DNA of 8,959 nucleotides from JBBRLA01 sp038231615. GTDB taxonomy: Bacteria > Myxococcota_A > Polyangia > Palsa-1104 > JAEUJZ01. Below, piece by piece: positions 1 to 6,610 of the stretch. The notes under the pieces are model-generated. The model did not search any database, was not told the DNA's origin, and saw nothing but the letters and a program-made list of their open reading frames with translations. The position numbers were made by a program, and so were the translations under genes. The stretch's first letter is position 1, and each line of letters begins with the position of its first letter. The DNA lies in NCBI GenBank assembly GCA_038231615.1, contig JBBRLA010000342.1, positions 1 to 8,959 on the forward strand. Reading direction: 5' to 3'.

Positions 1-98
1 CAGCAAGAGGGGGCCCACTGATGCAAGTCAGCGGCGGTTGGGGGCGCTGTGCCCGAATGGGGTGTTGCAGGCCGTTTTTCGTGGTCTTTCTTTCGGAT

Positions 99-356
99 TT
101 ACGTAGATGCGATCAGGTCATGCTGGCTGTAGTGGCGATCGCCGTTTTCCCGGCCGGACCCTCGGGGTCTCAAAATCGGCCACGTTTTACCTACCTCGTT
201 CATCACCGGCACCCGTTGTCCGCCTTCAAAACTGACCACCGTCGGACGTGACACACGAGCAGCCTCTGCCAGCTCAACCCCAAGGAGGAAACATGAAATC
301 CGCCTTTTGTTTATGCTGGCAGCTTGCTCTGGGCGTCCTTGCGGAAGATCTCTCAC
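99..356 (-). pseudogene. Possible decayed XRE-type HTH regulator
   Basis: A minus-strand frame opening at GTG 356 overlaps the stop of the upstream FHA activator gene as GTGA. Its middle, encoded around 185-280, reads VELAEAARVSRPTVVSFEGG followed by QRVPV. This resembles the recognition-helix half of small XRE/Cro-type regulators (elAeaagVSRpTVxxfErGxRxP). The first HTH helix is missing in front of it, and the sequence after QRVPVMNE does not resemble the usual family C-terminus. No convincing ribosome binding site precedes the GTG. I read it as a gene fragment, not a working regulator; chance resemblance is possible because the match is only about 25 residues. Confidence 0.3.
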
Positions 357-1774
357 TCCGCGGTCCGGTTGCGGCGGGTGTTGGCCTGGGCGGACAGACC
401 GTAGAGCTTGACCTTGCCGGTGAAGGTCCGCAGCGGCATCGACAGGAGTTCCGCGGCACGGGTCTGCACGCCGCCCGCCGCCCGCAGCGCCTCCGCGATG
501 CGCGTGCGTTCGATCTCACGGAGTTCTCCTTCCAGGGGACGGAAGCCGGCTGCTCCGTCCGGGGCGGGCGGGCCGGCCTTGGCCGGCGGCCCATCCACGA
601 TGCCCGCAGGCAGGTGCCAGGGCTCGATCACCGCCTCGGGGCAGGTGCTGGCCACGTAGTCCATCGCGTTCTTCAGCTGGCGGACATTGCCGGGCCAACT
701 GCACATATCCAGCTTCTGCATGGTGGACACCGACAGCGATTTGTGTCCCCTTCCATCGCGCGCGCACGCTTGAGAGAGGAACAGTCGCGCCAGGTGGGGC
801 AGCTCACCCTTGCGGTCCCGCAGCGGCACGAGGGTCACGACGGCCCCGCTCAACCGGAAGAGCAGGTCCTGCCGGAACCGCCCGGCGTTCACCTCGTCTT
901 CGAGCTTGCGGTTGGTAGCGGAGACGATGCGGACATCAACGGTGTGCTCGCGTACGCCGCCAAGGCGCATCACCTGCCGGGTCTCAAGGACCCGCAGCAG
1001 CTTCGCCTGCATGGTCAGGGACAGCTCACCCACCTCATCCAGGAACAGGGTCCCCTTGTCGGCCAGCTCGACCAGGCCCGGCTTGGCAGAGACGGCCCCG
1101 GAGAACGCCCCCTTCTCATAGCCGAAGAGTTCGCCCTCCGCCATGGATTCCGCCAGCGCGGCGCAGTTCAGCGTGAGGAGCCGCTCGGTCCCGCGCCGGG
1201 AGCCATCATGCAGGGCGGCGGCGGCGATCTCCTTGCCGGTGCCGGTCTCACCGCAAAGCAGCACCGACAGGTCGCTCCGGGCCAGCCGCCGGAGCAGGGA
1301 GAAGATGCCGCTCATGGCAGGGTCGGCGATGACGACGGTGCGTCCGCCCACCTGCACGGTCGGGGCGGCCTCGTTGGCGGCGGACACCGGCGAAGGCCCG
1401 GCGCCCTCGGAGGCATCGCGGTAGAAGAACAGCGTCGCATCGCAGATCGTGATGGCATCCCGCGAGGCGAGCACGCGCGGGCCACAGAGGCGTTCGCCGT
1501 TGACCCAGGTGCCATTGTGGCTGCCCAGATCGCAGAGGGCATAGCTGCCGGGGCCGCAGCACAGCCGGGCGTGCCGGCGTGAGGCGGCGTGATCTTGGAG
1601 CTGCAAGTGGGCGTCGCGCGCCCGGCCGATGATCACCTCGCCGCTCGCGGGGAGATGGAACATCGTGGCGGAGTTCCCATCGATCACCAGCAGGTAGGAG
1701 CGGAGCGGCCTTGGCTGCCCTGCGCTCTGGATGGTGATGGTGGACTCTTCCACCTTGGCAGGCAGATCGCTCAT
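353..1774 (-). CDS. FHA domain sigma-54-dependent transcriptional activator (FHA-AAA+-Fis HTH)
   Basis: This 473-residue protein is a bacterial enhancer-binding protein that would remodel RNA polymerase-sigma-54 using ATP. An FHA domain (residues about 28-115) replaces the usual receiver domain: GR at 50-51, SRRH at 65-68 and NGT at 87-89 are the phosphothreonine-binding signature. The AAA+ domain (about 145-390) has Walker A GETGTGKE at 175-182, Walker B GTLFLDE at 241-247, sensor I ATNR at 286-289, the arginine-finger stretch FRQDLLFRL at 300-308 and sensor II WPGNVRQL at 360-367. The sigma-54 contact loop is GAFSGA (222-227) instead of GAFTGA. A Fis-type HTH lies at about 416-460. The start at 1774 is 7 nt after the kinase stop, with AAAGAG just upstream, so the two genes are probably co-transcribed and translationally close. 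The natural hypothesis is that the FHA domain reads a phosphothreonine made by that kinase. The target promoters are unknown. Confidence 0.95.
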   Translation of the reverse strand: MSDLPAKVEESTITIQSAGQPRPLRSYLLVIDGNSATMFHLPASGEVIIGRARDAHLQLQDHAASRRHARLCCGPGSYALCDLGSHNGTWVNGERLCGPRVLASRDAITICDATLFFYRDASEGAGPSPVSAANEAAPTVQVGGRTVVIADPAMSGIFSLLRRLARSDLSVLLCGETGTGKEIAAAALHDGSRRGTERLLTLNCAALAESMAEGELFGYEKGAFSGAVSAKPGLVELADKGTLFLDEVGELSLTMQAKLLRVLETRQVMRLGGVREHTVDVRIVSATNRKLEDEVNAGRFRQDLLFRLSGAVVTLVPLRDRKGELPHLARLFLSQACARDGRGHKSLSVSTMQKLDMCSWPGNVRQLKNAMDYVASTCPEAVIEPWHLPAGIVDGPPAKAGPPAPDGAAGFRPLEGELREIERTRIAEALRAAGGVQTRAAELLSMPLRTFTGKVKLYGLSAQANTRRNRTAE

Positions 1775-1781
1775 CGCTCTT

Positions 1782-3134
1782 TCAATTGAGGAGGGGAATG
1801 TCCTGGTTGCGCCGCGTCTTGCGCGGCGGGGGCTTCTTCTCCGCCCTTGTGGCCGGCGTCGGCGTCTCGGGGGTCACCCGTACCTCCGGTCCAGTGCTCC
1901 CCTTGCCCCATGCTGACACGAATGCGGTCTCTTTCGGCACAGGCCCCGCCAGGGGGGGCACGGCCGCTGATGTGGAGTCCGGCGACGGGGAGGCAGACGC
2001 TGCGGCAGGTACCGCGGTGGGGGAGGGCGCATGGCGATCCGGCAGCCACCTCGCCAGCGCGAGCCCGGCAAGGAGCAGTCCGCAGAGAAGAAGGCCGCCC
2101 AGGTAAAGGGCCCGGCGTCCCCGGGGATGGCGCAGAGCGGGGGTCTCCGCCGCGCGCTGCGGCAGATGATCGGGCGTGGGGGCCGAGGCATCCACGTTCG
2201 CCAAGGCCAGCGGCCGTGATGGCGTGGGCGCTCCCCGGTCCGCACCAAGGAGCTTGAGCAGTTCGGCCGCCACCTCTGCCATGGTCGGCCGCCGTTCCGG
2301 CTCCTTGGTCAGCATGGCATGTGTGAGGGTCGCGAGGTCCGGCGCAAGGAACGGGCAGAGTTCGCGGAGCGGGGGAGGCGAGGCACTCACGTGCATGCTC
2401 ATCAGCTCCCAGCCCTGGGTGGCCGTGAAGGGCGGGCGCCCGGCCAGCATCTGGAACAGGATCACCCCCAACGCGTACACATCGGCCCGGTCGGTGACGC
2501 TCTTGGCACCGAGGCACTGCTCCGGGGCCATGTAGGCCGGCGTGCCCATGACCGCCCCGGCCTGTGTGCTCAGGTGTGCGGGGGCGCCGGGGCCTTCCTG
2601 CGCCTGCAGCTTGGCGATGCCGAAGTCCAGGACCTTGACGCGCTCCTGGTCGGGCATGGCCGGGTCCCTGACGATCATGATGTTCTGCGGCTTGAGATCA
2701 CGGTGGACGATGCCTCGTTCATGGGCCGCCTTCAGCGCCATGGCGATCTCGCGGCATATGCGCAGCGCGTCCCGGGCCTCTACCGGCTGCTGCAGGCGCA
2801 TGTGGAGCGGCACGCCATCAAGGAAGTCCATCGCGATGTACGATGCCCCGTTGTCCAGCTTGCCGAACTCGAAGATGTTGATGATCCCCGGGTGCTGGAT
2901 CAAGTTGACGGCGCGCGCCTCGTTCAGGAAGCGCGTCGCCATCTCGGGGTTCTGGGAGTATTGCGGGTGGAGCACCTTGATGGCTGCGTGCTTGCCGATC
3001 TGTTCATGGACTGCAAGGTAGACGGTGCCCATGCCGCCGTGGCCGAGGACGGAGGCCACGCGATACTTGCCGATGAGCTGGCCGATGGCCACCCCGCTGT
3101 CCGACGGATTCGCCCCGGCAGGCTCCTGGTCCAT
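1782..3134 (-). CDS. Membrane-anchored Hanks-type serine/threonine protein kinase
   Basis: From ATG 3134 the protein has 450 residues. The kinase domain (about 23-295) is complete: glycine loop GHGGMG at 31-36, AIK lysine 53, helix-C glutamate 72, catalytic HRDLKPQN at 144-151, DFG at 170-172 and GTPAYMAPE at 197-205. It should therefore be active. A single transmembrane segment follows (about 341-362, YLGGLLLCGLLLAGLALA), then a Pro/Ala/Ser-rich tail of about 90 residues ending in a basic stretch. The tail has no PASTA or other recognisable sensor repeat. An in-frame TTG at 3170 would add 12 residues, but its GAGG lies only 1 nt away. A promoter-like TTTACA-17-GAAAAT overlaps that extension, so ATG 3134 is preferred, although its own SD (GGA, 12 nt away) is weak. 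It forms an operon with the FHA activator downstream. A truncated copy of this gene lies at 3980-4164. Confidence 0.95.
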   Translation of the reverse strand: MDQEPAGANPSDSGVAIGQLIGKYRVASVLGHGGMGTVYLAVHEQIGKHAAIKVLHPQYSQNPEMATRFLNEARAVNLIQHPGIINIFEFGKLDNGASYIAMDFLDGVPLHMRLQQPVEARDALRICREIAMALKAAHERGIVHRDLKPQNIMIVRDPAMPDQERVKVLDFGIAKLQAQEGPGAPAHLSTQAGAVMGTPAYMAPEQCLGAKSVTDRADVYALGVILFQMLAGRPPFTATQGWELMSMHVSASPPPLRELCPFLAPDLATLTHAMLTKEPERRPTMAEVAAELLKLLGADRGAPTPSRPLALANVDASAPTPDHLPQRAAETPALRHPRGRRALYLGGLLLCGLLLAGLALARWLPDRHAPSPTAVPAAASASPSPDSTSAAVPPLAGPVPKETAFVSAWGKGSTGPEVRVTPETPTPATRAEKKPPPRKTRRNQDIPLLN

Positions 3135-3158
3135 GGAGTTCTGGTTTCCGATAGCACC

Positions 3159-3187
3159 ATTTTCGGCCAAACCTCAGGCGGTGTAAA
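3159..3187 (-). promoter_or_regulatory. Candidate sigma-70-type promoter of the kinase-FHA operon
   Basis: On the minus strand TTTACA (3187-3182) is followed after 17 nt by GAAAAT (3164-3159). These match the vegetative consensus hexamers at 5/6 and 4/6 positions. Transcription would start near 3152, about 18 nt before ATG 3134. Both hexamers are unchanged in the duplicated leader at 4068-4164, although other bases there differ, which mildly supports function. No experiment supports this; it is a motif match only. Confidence 0.4.
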
Positions 3188-3292
3188 GGACCGCGACGCT
3201 GATGGCCGCGGTGCTGGGTTATCGCCCCTTCGTGGCCCGGCAGGATCCACATGTGGCCCGCCGCCGCCAGCCCACCGGCCTGAGCGGGTTCA

Positions 3293-3321
3293 TTGACGAA
3301 CGCCCGTGGCTGGGCCATTCT
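3293..3321 (+). promoter_or_regulatory. Candidate promoter of toxin-antitoxin module 1
   Basis: TTGACG (3293-3298) is followed after 17 nt by CATTCT (3316-3321), matching the consensus at 5/6 and 3/6 positions. It lies just upstream of the antitoxin ATG at 3342. AGAGG at 3328-3332 serves as ribosome binding site and sits inside a small AGAG-GTG-CTCT inverted repeat. The same TTGACG hexamer precedes module 2. Confidence 0.4.
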
Positions 3322-3341
3322 GCTAAAAGAGGTGCTCTACC

Positions 3342-3581
3342 ATGTCTACTAGAACCATCTCCGTCCAGCAAGCTGAGGGCCAACTGCTTGAGCTGCTCAG
3401 ACTGGTCGAGCAAGGTGTGGACGTCGTACTGGCGTACGGCGACCAACTCAAGGTGAGGCTTGTGCCGGTCGAACCCAGGCCCAGGGGTAGGGTCTTTGGC
3501 CAGTATCAGGGCCAGATCCGGACGAGTGAGGACTTTGATGAACCCCTGCCCGATGAGTTCTGGCTGGGTAGCCATCCATGA
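3342..3581 (+). CDS. Phd/YefM-type antitoxin (module 1)
   Basis: This 79-residue protein is the first gene of a type II toxin-antitoxin pair. The N-terminal part (about 1-45), with ISVQQAEGQLLELLRLVEQG followed by a V-V-L-x(5)-L-K-V-R-L-V-P-V strand region, fits the Phd/YefM dimerisation and DNA-binding fold. The C-terminal tail (about 58-76), with EDFDEPLPDEF, matches the acidic segment by which such antitoxins cover a PIN toxin. The RBS AGAGG lies about 9 nt before the ATG. The stop overlaps the toxin start as ATGA (3578-3581), the usual coupling that keeps antitoxin in excess. By family behaviour it should repress its own promoter alone and together with the toxin. It was probably acquired with the toxin, since the pair is less GC-rich than its neighbours. 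Confidence 0.9.
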   Translation: MSTRTISVQQAEGQLLELLRLVEQGVDVVLAYGDQLKVRLVPVEPRPRGRVFGQYQGQIRTSEDFDEPLPDEFWLGSHP

Positions 3582-3970
3582 AGATCCTGTTGGACACGCA
3601 TGCGTTCATCTGGCTGATGGCCGAACCGCAGAAGCTCTCCAAGCGTGGCCTTGAGGCGTGCCAGGACGAGAGTAATATGATTTTGTTGAGCGTGGCAAGC
3701 ATCTGGGAAATCCTGATCAAGCATCAGCGTGGCAAGCTCGAGATTGACCTACCGTTGGAGCAGATCGTTCGAGAACAAACGGAACCAGGCTCCCTTTGTC
3801 TCTTGCCCATCCAGGCGGAGCACGTCCTCTCACTCAGCAAGCTCCCTACACATCATCACGACCCTTTCGATAGGATCCTGATGGCCCAGGCGCTGTATGA
3901 GAGCGCATATTTGCTCAGCACCGACCGTCTAATCCAGGAGTACGCTTCACAGGTAAAATTGTTCTGGTGA
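3578..3970 (+). CDS. PIN-domain ribonuclease toxin, VapC family (module 1)
   Basis: This 130-residue protein is a full-length PIN domain, expected to be a Mg2+-dependent endoribonuclease held inactive by the antitoxin encoded immediately upstream. The acidic active-site residues are in place: Asp6 in LLDTHAFIWL, Glu44 in ASIWEILIK, Asp95/Asp98 in HHHDPFDRILMAQA and Asp116 in STDRLIQEY. The DTHAFIW start and the HDPFDR motif are typical of the VapC branch that pairs with short Phd-like antitoxins. The cellular target (tRNA, rRNA or mRNA) cannot be read from sequence. GC content over 3601-3960 is about 54% by hand count, against 77% over 1321-1380 in the regulator gene, suggesting a different origin. 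The gene ends 10 nt before the kinase relic. Confidence 0.92.
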   Translation: MKILLDTHAFIWLMAEPQKLSKRGLEACQDESNMILLSVASIWEILIKHQRGKLEIDLPLEQIVREQTEPGSLCLLPIQAEHVLSLSKLPTHHHDPFDRILMAQALYESAYLLSTDRLIQEYASQVKLFW

Positions 3971-3979
3971 GGATTTTCC

Positions 3980-4164
3980 GGCGTGGGCGCTCCCCGGTCC
4001 GCCATGGTCAGCCGCCGCTCCGGCTCCTTGGTCAGCATGGCAATGTATGACCGCTCGCCGGCGGGTCCGCCCCGGCAGGCTTCTGGCCCATGGAGTCCTG
4101 ATTTCCGATAGCACCATTTTCGGCCCAACCTCAGGCGGTGTAAAGGAGCGCGACGCTGAGGGCC
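3980..4164 (-). pseudogene. Truncated duplicate of the adjacent Ser/Thr kinase gene
   Basis: Three blocks are collinear with the intact kinase gene. Positions 4051-4164 match 3094-3207 (114 bp, 12 mismatches; 7 in the outer 97 bp) and cover the leader and first 13 or so codons. Positions 4001-4050 match the C-lobe stretch at about 2279-2327 that encodes AMLTKEPERR. Positions 3980-4001 match 2221-2242. Between the blocks about 770 bp and exactly 36 bp have been lost, and everything beyond 3980 is missing. The start-proximal frame hits a stop shortly after the first junction because of a one-base insertion in CATACATTGCC (CACACATGCC in the intact copy). The TTG candidate start became TGG, while the ATG is kept at 4091. 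No catalytic motif remains, so this is a dead gene fragment. It sits between toxin 1 and the FG-GAP lipoprotein gene. Confidence 0.88.
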
Positions 4165-4176
4165 ATCGGGCATGCC

Positions 4177-5496
4177 CTATTTCGAGGTGTTGATGAGGAC
4201 GCTAACGTCGCCGCTTACAGTGTTTGCGGTGACCAGGTCGAGCTTGCCATCGCCGTTGAGGTCCCCGATCGCCACGGAGTAAGGTGCGCTGCCCACGGGG
4301 TAGCTAGTAGGCGGCTTGTTCAGGAAGGTACCGCTGCCCTGGTTGAGGAGGACTGTCACGTCATTGGATCTGGAATTTGCGACGGCCAGGTCGGGCTTGC
4401 TATCGTTATTGAGGTCCGCAATTGCTATCGAATAAGGGTACGTGCCCACACGGTAAGTCGATGGGTTATTCGAGGGAAACGTACCCTTGCCCAGGTTCAT
4501 AAGGACGCTCACCGAGTTGTCGGACGAATTGCTCACGGCCAAATCAGGCTTGCCATCGCCGTTGAGATCGCCGATCGCCACGGAGAGAGGCATACTTCCG
4601 ACCGCGTACCGCGCCGGGTCACCCATCGGGAAGCTCCCGTCGCCGTTGTTGAGTAACACGCTCACCCTATCGCTGAGTTCCCCTGGAGTGACCAAGTCGG
4701 GCTTGCCATCGTCGTTGAGATCGTCGATCGACACGGAGTAAGGGCAATTGGCGACGGCGTAGTTGGGTGGGTTGACGCCTGGGAAAATCCCGCCGCCTTG
4801 ATTGATCAGCACGCTTACGACGGGGCTACCCGTGCAGCTCGTTCCCGACAGATCGGCCACGGCCAGGTCGGGCTTGCCATCGCCGTTGAGATCGCCGATC
4901 GCTACGGCGCTCGGCGTGCTGCCAGCCGGGTAGCTGGGTAAACCATTCTTCAGGAAGGTGCCGCCGCCCTGATTGAGTAGTACGGTCACCGTATTATCGG
5001 GTTGATTGACCACCACCAGATCAAGCTTGCCGTCGCCGTCAAGGTCCCCGATCGCCACGGAGACAGGATTTCTGCCAACCGAGTACGTAGGCAGGTGGTC
5101 CTTCAGAAAAATGCCCCCGCCCTGGTTGAGTAGCACTATCACACTGGAGGAAATGCCTACCACAGCCAGGTCAGGCTTGCCATCGCCGTTGAGGTCCCCG
5201 ATCGCCACACTATTGGCACGCTGACCGATAGAGTAGCTGACCATGGGCGCGAAGTCGAGCATGGTCAGAATCCCGGACATATCCTTGGGCAGATCCATCC
5301 GCAGGTCCATCATTCCAGCCCCGTCCGGCGCCCCGCCCATCCCATCCGGCATCGGAGGCATCACGCTCATGTCGGTGCCACATACCGGATCAGGTCCCGG
5401 ACAGAGGGGCGTCCCCGTCCCCGGTTTCACCGAGCAGGCGGCGGGGAGCAGACAGAGCAGAGCTGTCCCTATGAGAATTGCTCTCTTCGCAAACAT
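4177..5496 (-). CDS. FG-GAP/VCBS repeat lipoprotein, predicted seven-bladed beta-propeller
   Basis: The start at 5496 is fixed by a strong SD, AAGGAGG, 6 nt upstream. This gives 439 residues; the frame extends further upstream but through the preceding gene. The N-terminus MFAKRAILIG, a hydrophobic core and LLPAAC at 16-21 suggest a lipoprotein anchored through Cys21, although Pro at -3 is an unusual lipobox residue. Residues 41-80 form a Met/Pro/Gly/Asp-rich linker. Seven repeats of about 50 residues follow, each with a DxNxDGKxDL calcium-loop motif, at about 101, 151, 202, 259, 310, 361 and 412. Loops 4 (DLNDDGKPDL) and 6 (DLNNDSKPDL) are degenerate. Repeat 3 carries a short insertion, and Cys220 and Cys251 could form a disulphide. 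Family knowledge suggests an extracytoplasmic Ca2+-binding propeller for protein or glycan contact; the ligand is unknown. It lies 17 nt after the TPR gene, so co-transcription is likely. Confidence 0.88.
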   Translation of the reverse strand: MFAKRAILIGTALLCLLPAACSVKPGTGTPLCPGPDPVCGTDMSVMPPMPDGMGGAPDGAGMMDLRMDLPKDMSGILTMLDFAPMVSYSIGQRANSVAIGDLNGDGKPDLAVVGISSSVIVLLNQGGGIFLKDHLPTYSVGRNPVSVAIGDLDGDGKLDLVVVNQPDNTVTVLLNQGGGTFLKNGLPSYPAGSTPSAVAIGDLNGDGKPDLAVADLSGTSCTGSPVVSVLINQGGGIFPGVNPPNYAVANCPYSVSIDDLNDDGKPDLVTPGELSDRVSVLLNNGDGSFPMGDPARYAVGSMPLSVAIGDLNGDGKPDLAVSNSSDNSVSVLMNLGKGTFPSNNPSTYRVGTYPYSIAIADLNNDSKPDLAVANSRSNDVTVLLNQGSGTFLNKPPTSYPVGSAPYSVAIGDLNGDGKLDLVTANTVSGDVSVLINTSK

Positions 5497-5513
5497 CGAA
5501 GACCTCCTTGTTG

Positions 5514-6392
5514 CTATTTCTTGTATGCAGGCTTCTTCGCAGGCAACGTCAGCGCCAGTACCAGGCCGCCAGCCAAGAGGCCCGAGATCGCGTAGCCCGT
5601 GGCGTAGCCAGGGACCAGATCGGAGATACAGTTCGTTCGGGTCATGATCCCGGACCCGCAGCTGTCGGTGGTGATGCTGCCATCCAGGGCGGTCAGCGTG
5701 ATCGATGTGGCCAGCGAGATCACCAGCAGGCCCCCAAGCGTCCCGATGGCGGCAAGCCGTGGGGTGGACCATCGCTGCGGACCGCTCGGGTTCCGCGCCA
5801 CGGGGGTCACGACCGCAGGCCGGACTGCCATGCGGGGCACCACCTTCGCATCCGACGGCGGCGGCGCCACCGGGGCCGCGGACGGCGGCGGCACCACCTT
5901 CGCAACCGATGGAGGCGGTGCCGCGGCCAACAGCGGCGCGGCCTCCACCTTGTCCGTGGGGGCCGGCGGGTCCTTGGCGGCCGGCGGCGCCTTCTCAGGC
6001 TGCCGCTCGCTCTTGTCAATCAGCGCCTGCGCCTGCTGCTCCCGGTCGCGCAGTTCGGCCAGTTCCTGCTTCGACAGGGTTTTTTGCAACTCCCGGAAAC
6101 GTTCAAAGAAGCTCAGCGCCTGCTGCGCCTGTCCCAGCTTCAGGTGCGCCTGCCCGATATTGAACAGGAGCCGCGGGAACGGCTGGATCTCGAAGGCCGC
6201 CTGGAACTTTGTGATCGCCGCAGCGTACTGACTGTCCCTATAGAGGCGCATGGCCTGGTTGTAGTTGCGCTCATAGCCATCTGCGGCCCAGGTAGGTGCC
6301 TCCCCAAACAAGAGTCCCAGGAGCGCTGCGCAGCAAAGCAGCGCGGGTACATGGACCCACCCCTTCATGAGCGCACGCAGGAATCGTTGCAT
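5514..6392 (-). CDS. TPR-repeat envelope protein with proline/alanine-rich linker and C-terminal membrane segments
   Basis: ATG 6392 is chosen because GGGGAG lies 6 nt upstream; adjacent ATG 6395 and ATG 6425 fit less well. The product has 292 residues. Residues 1-37 look like a signal peptide with possible cleavage in APTWAADG. TPR-like helices occupy about 40-127, with YNQAMRLYRDSQYAAAITKF and PRLLFNIGQAHLKLG, a signature common in delta-proteobacterial TPR proteins. Then come a short charged coil (about 105-130) and a Pro/Ala/Val-rich linker (about 132-207). Two hydrophobic segments (about 212-236 and 265-283) are separated by a loop with Cys245 and Cys255. The C-terminus is KKPAYKK. The layout suggests an exported, membrane-bound scaffold with the TPR domain outside the cytoplasm; the topology is inferred. 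It is the first gene of an operon with the FG-GAP lipoprotein gene. No specific function is recognised. Confidence 0.85.
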   Translation of the reverse strand: MQRFLRALMKGWVHVPALLCCAALLGLLFGEAPTWAADGYERNYNQAMRLYRDSQYAAAITKFQAAFEIQPFPRLLFNIGQAHLKLGQAQQALSFFERFRELQKTLSKQELAELRDREQQAQALIDKSERQPEKAPPAAKDPPAPTDKVEAAPLLAAAPPPSVAKVVPPPSAAPVAPPPSDAKVVPRMAVRPAVVTPVARNPSGPQRWSTPRLAAIGTLGGLLVISLATSITLTALDGSITTDSCGSGIMTRTNCISDLVPGYATGYAISGLLAGGLVLALTLPAKKPAYKK

Positions 6393-6506
6393 CATTGGCT
6401 CCCCAGAGAAGTTCTTGAGGATCATACTCGATCTTGTCGCCAGTCAGTCCTGCCTTCGTAACAATGCAGGGACCGTGCCGCTGTGTAACCTACGGAGGGA
6501 CGGACG

Positions 6507-6555
6507 ATTTTAGAGAGCAACGGCAGCTCCTGCCCAATGCAAGGCAGCTCCTGCC
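6507..6555 (-). promoter_or_regulatory. Paired palindromic operators and candidate promoter upstream of the TPR-lipoprotein operon
   Basis: The 13-bp sequence GGCAGCTCCTGCC (a GGCAG/CTGCC inverted repeat with a 3-nt centre) occurs twice without mismatch, at 6522-6534 and 6543-6555, exactly 21 bp apart (two helical turns). Just downstream on the minus strand is a TAAAAT hexamer (6512-6507), a 5/6 match to a -10 box, with no good -35 at 17 nt. Alternatively AGGAGC-TGCCG-TTGCT (6531-6516) has the GG-N10-GC core of a sigma-54 promoter with a perfect TTGCT but a poor -24 element. The paired sites look like dimer-binding operators. Which promoter type applies is unresolved. Confidence 0.5.
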
Positions 6556-6610
6556 GGTAGGTTCTGCCCATCGGAGTGTGCCCCAGTCGGCAATCCTGTC
6601 CCCCCTGTCC

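Noticed and set aside
248..1582. A long plus-strand open frame of 444 codons
   Set aside because: It lies antisense to the FHA activator gene, whose domains are unmistakable; the plus-strand product is a Gly/Arg/His-rich shadow typical of high-GC DNA. Only its SD-preceded first codons are kept as a finding.
2319..3296. Plus-strand open frame of 325 codons over the kinase
   Set aside because: It is antisense to an intact kinase with all catalytic motifs and has no recognisable domain or RBS.
4168..4177. Perfect palindrome GGGCATGCCC next to the FG-GAP gene stop
   Set aside because: A 10-bp loopless palindrome with no T-run is not credible as a terminator and is short enough to occur by chance in GC-rich DNA.
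5497..5772. N-terminal extension of the FG-GAP lipoprotein to 5772
   Set aside because: It would overlap the upstream TPR gene by over 250 bp and destroy the signal peptide position; the SD at 5496 is near-perfect.
5478..6461. Plus-strand open frame of 327 codons over the TPR gene
   Set aside because: Low-complexity Arg/Gly/Gln-rich shadow of the proline/alanine-rich linker on the other strand.
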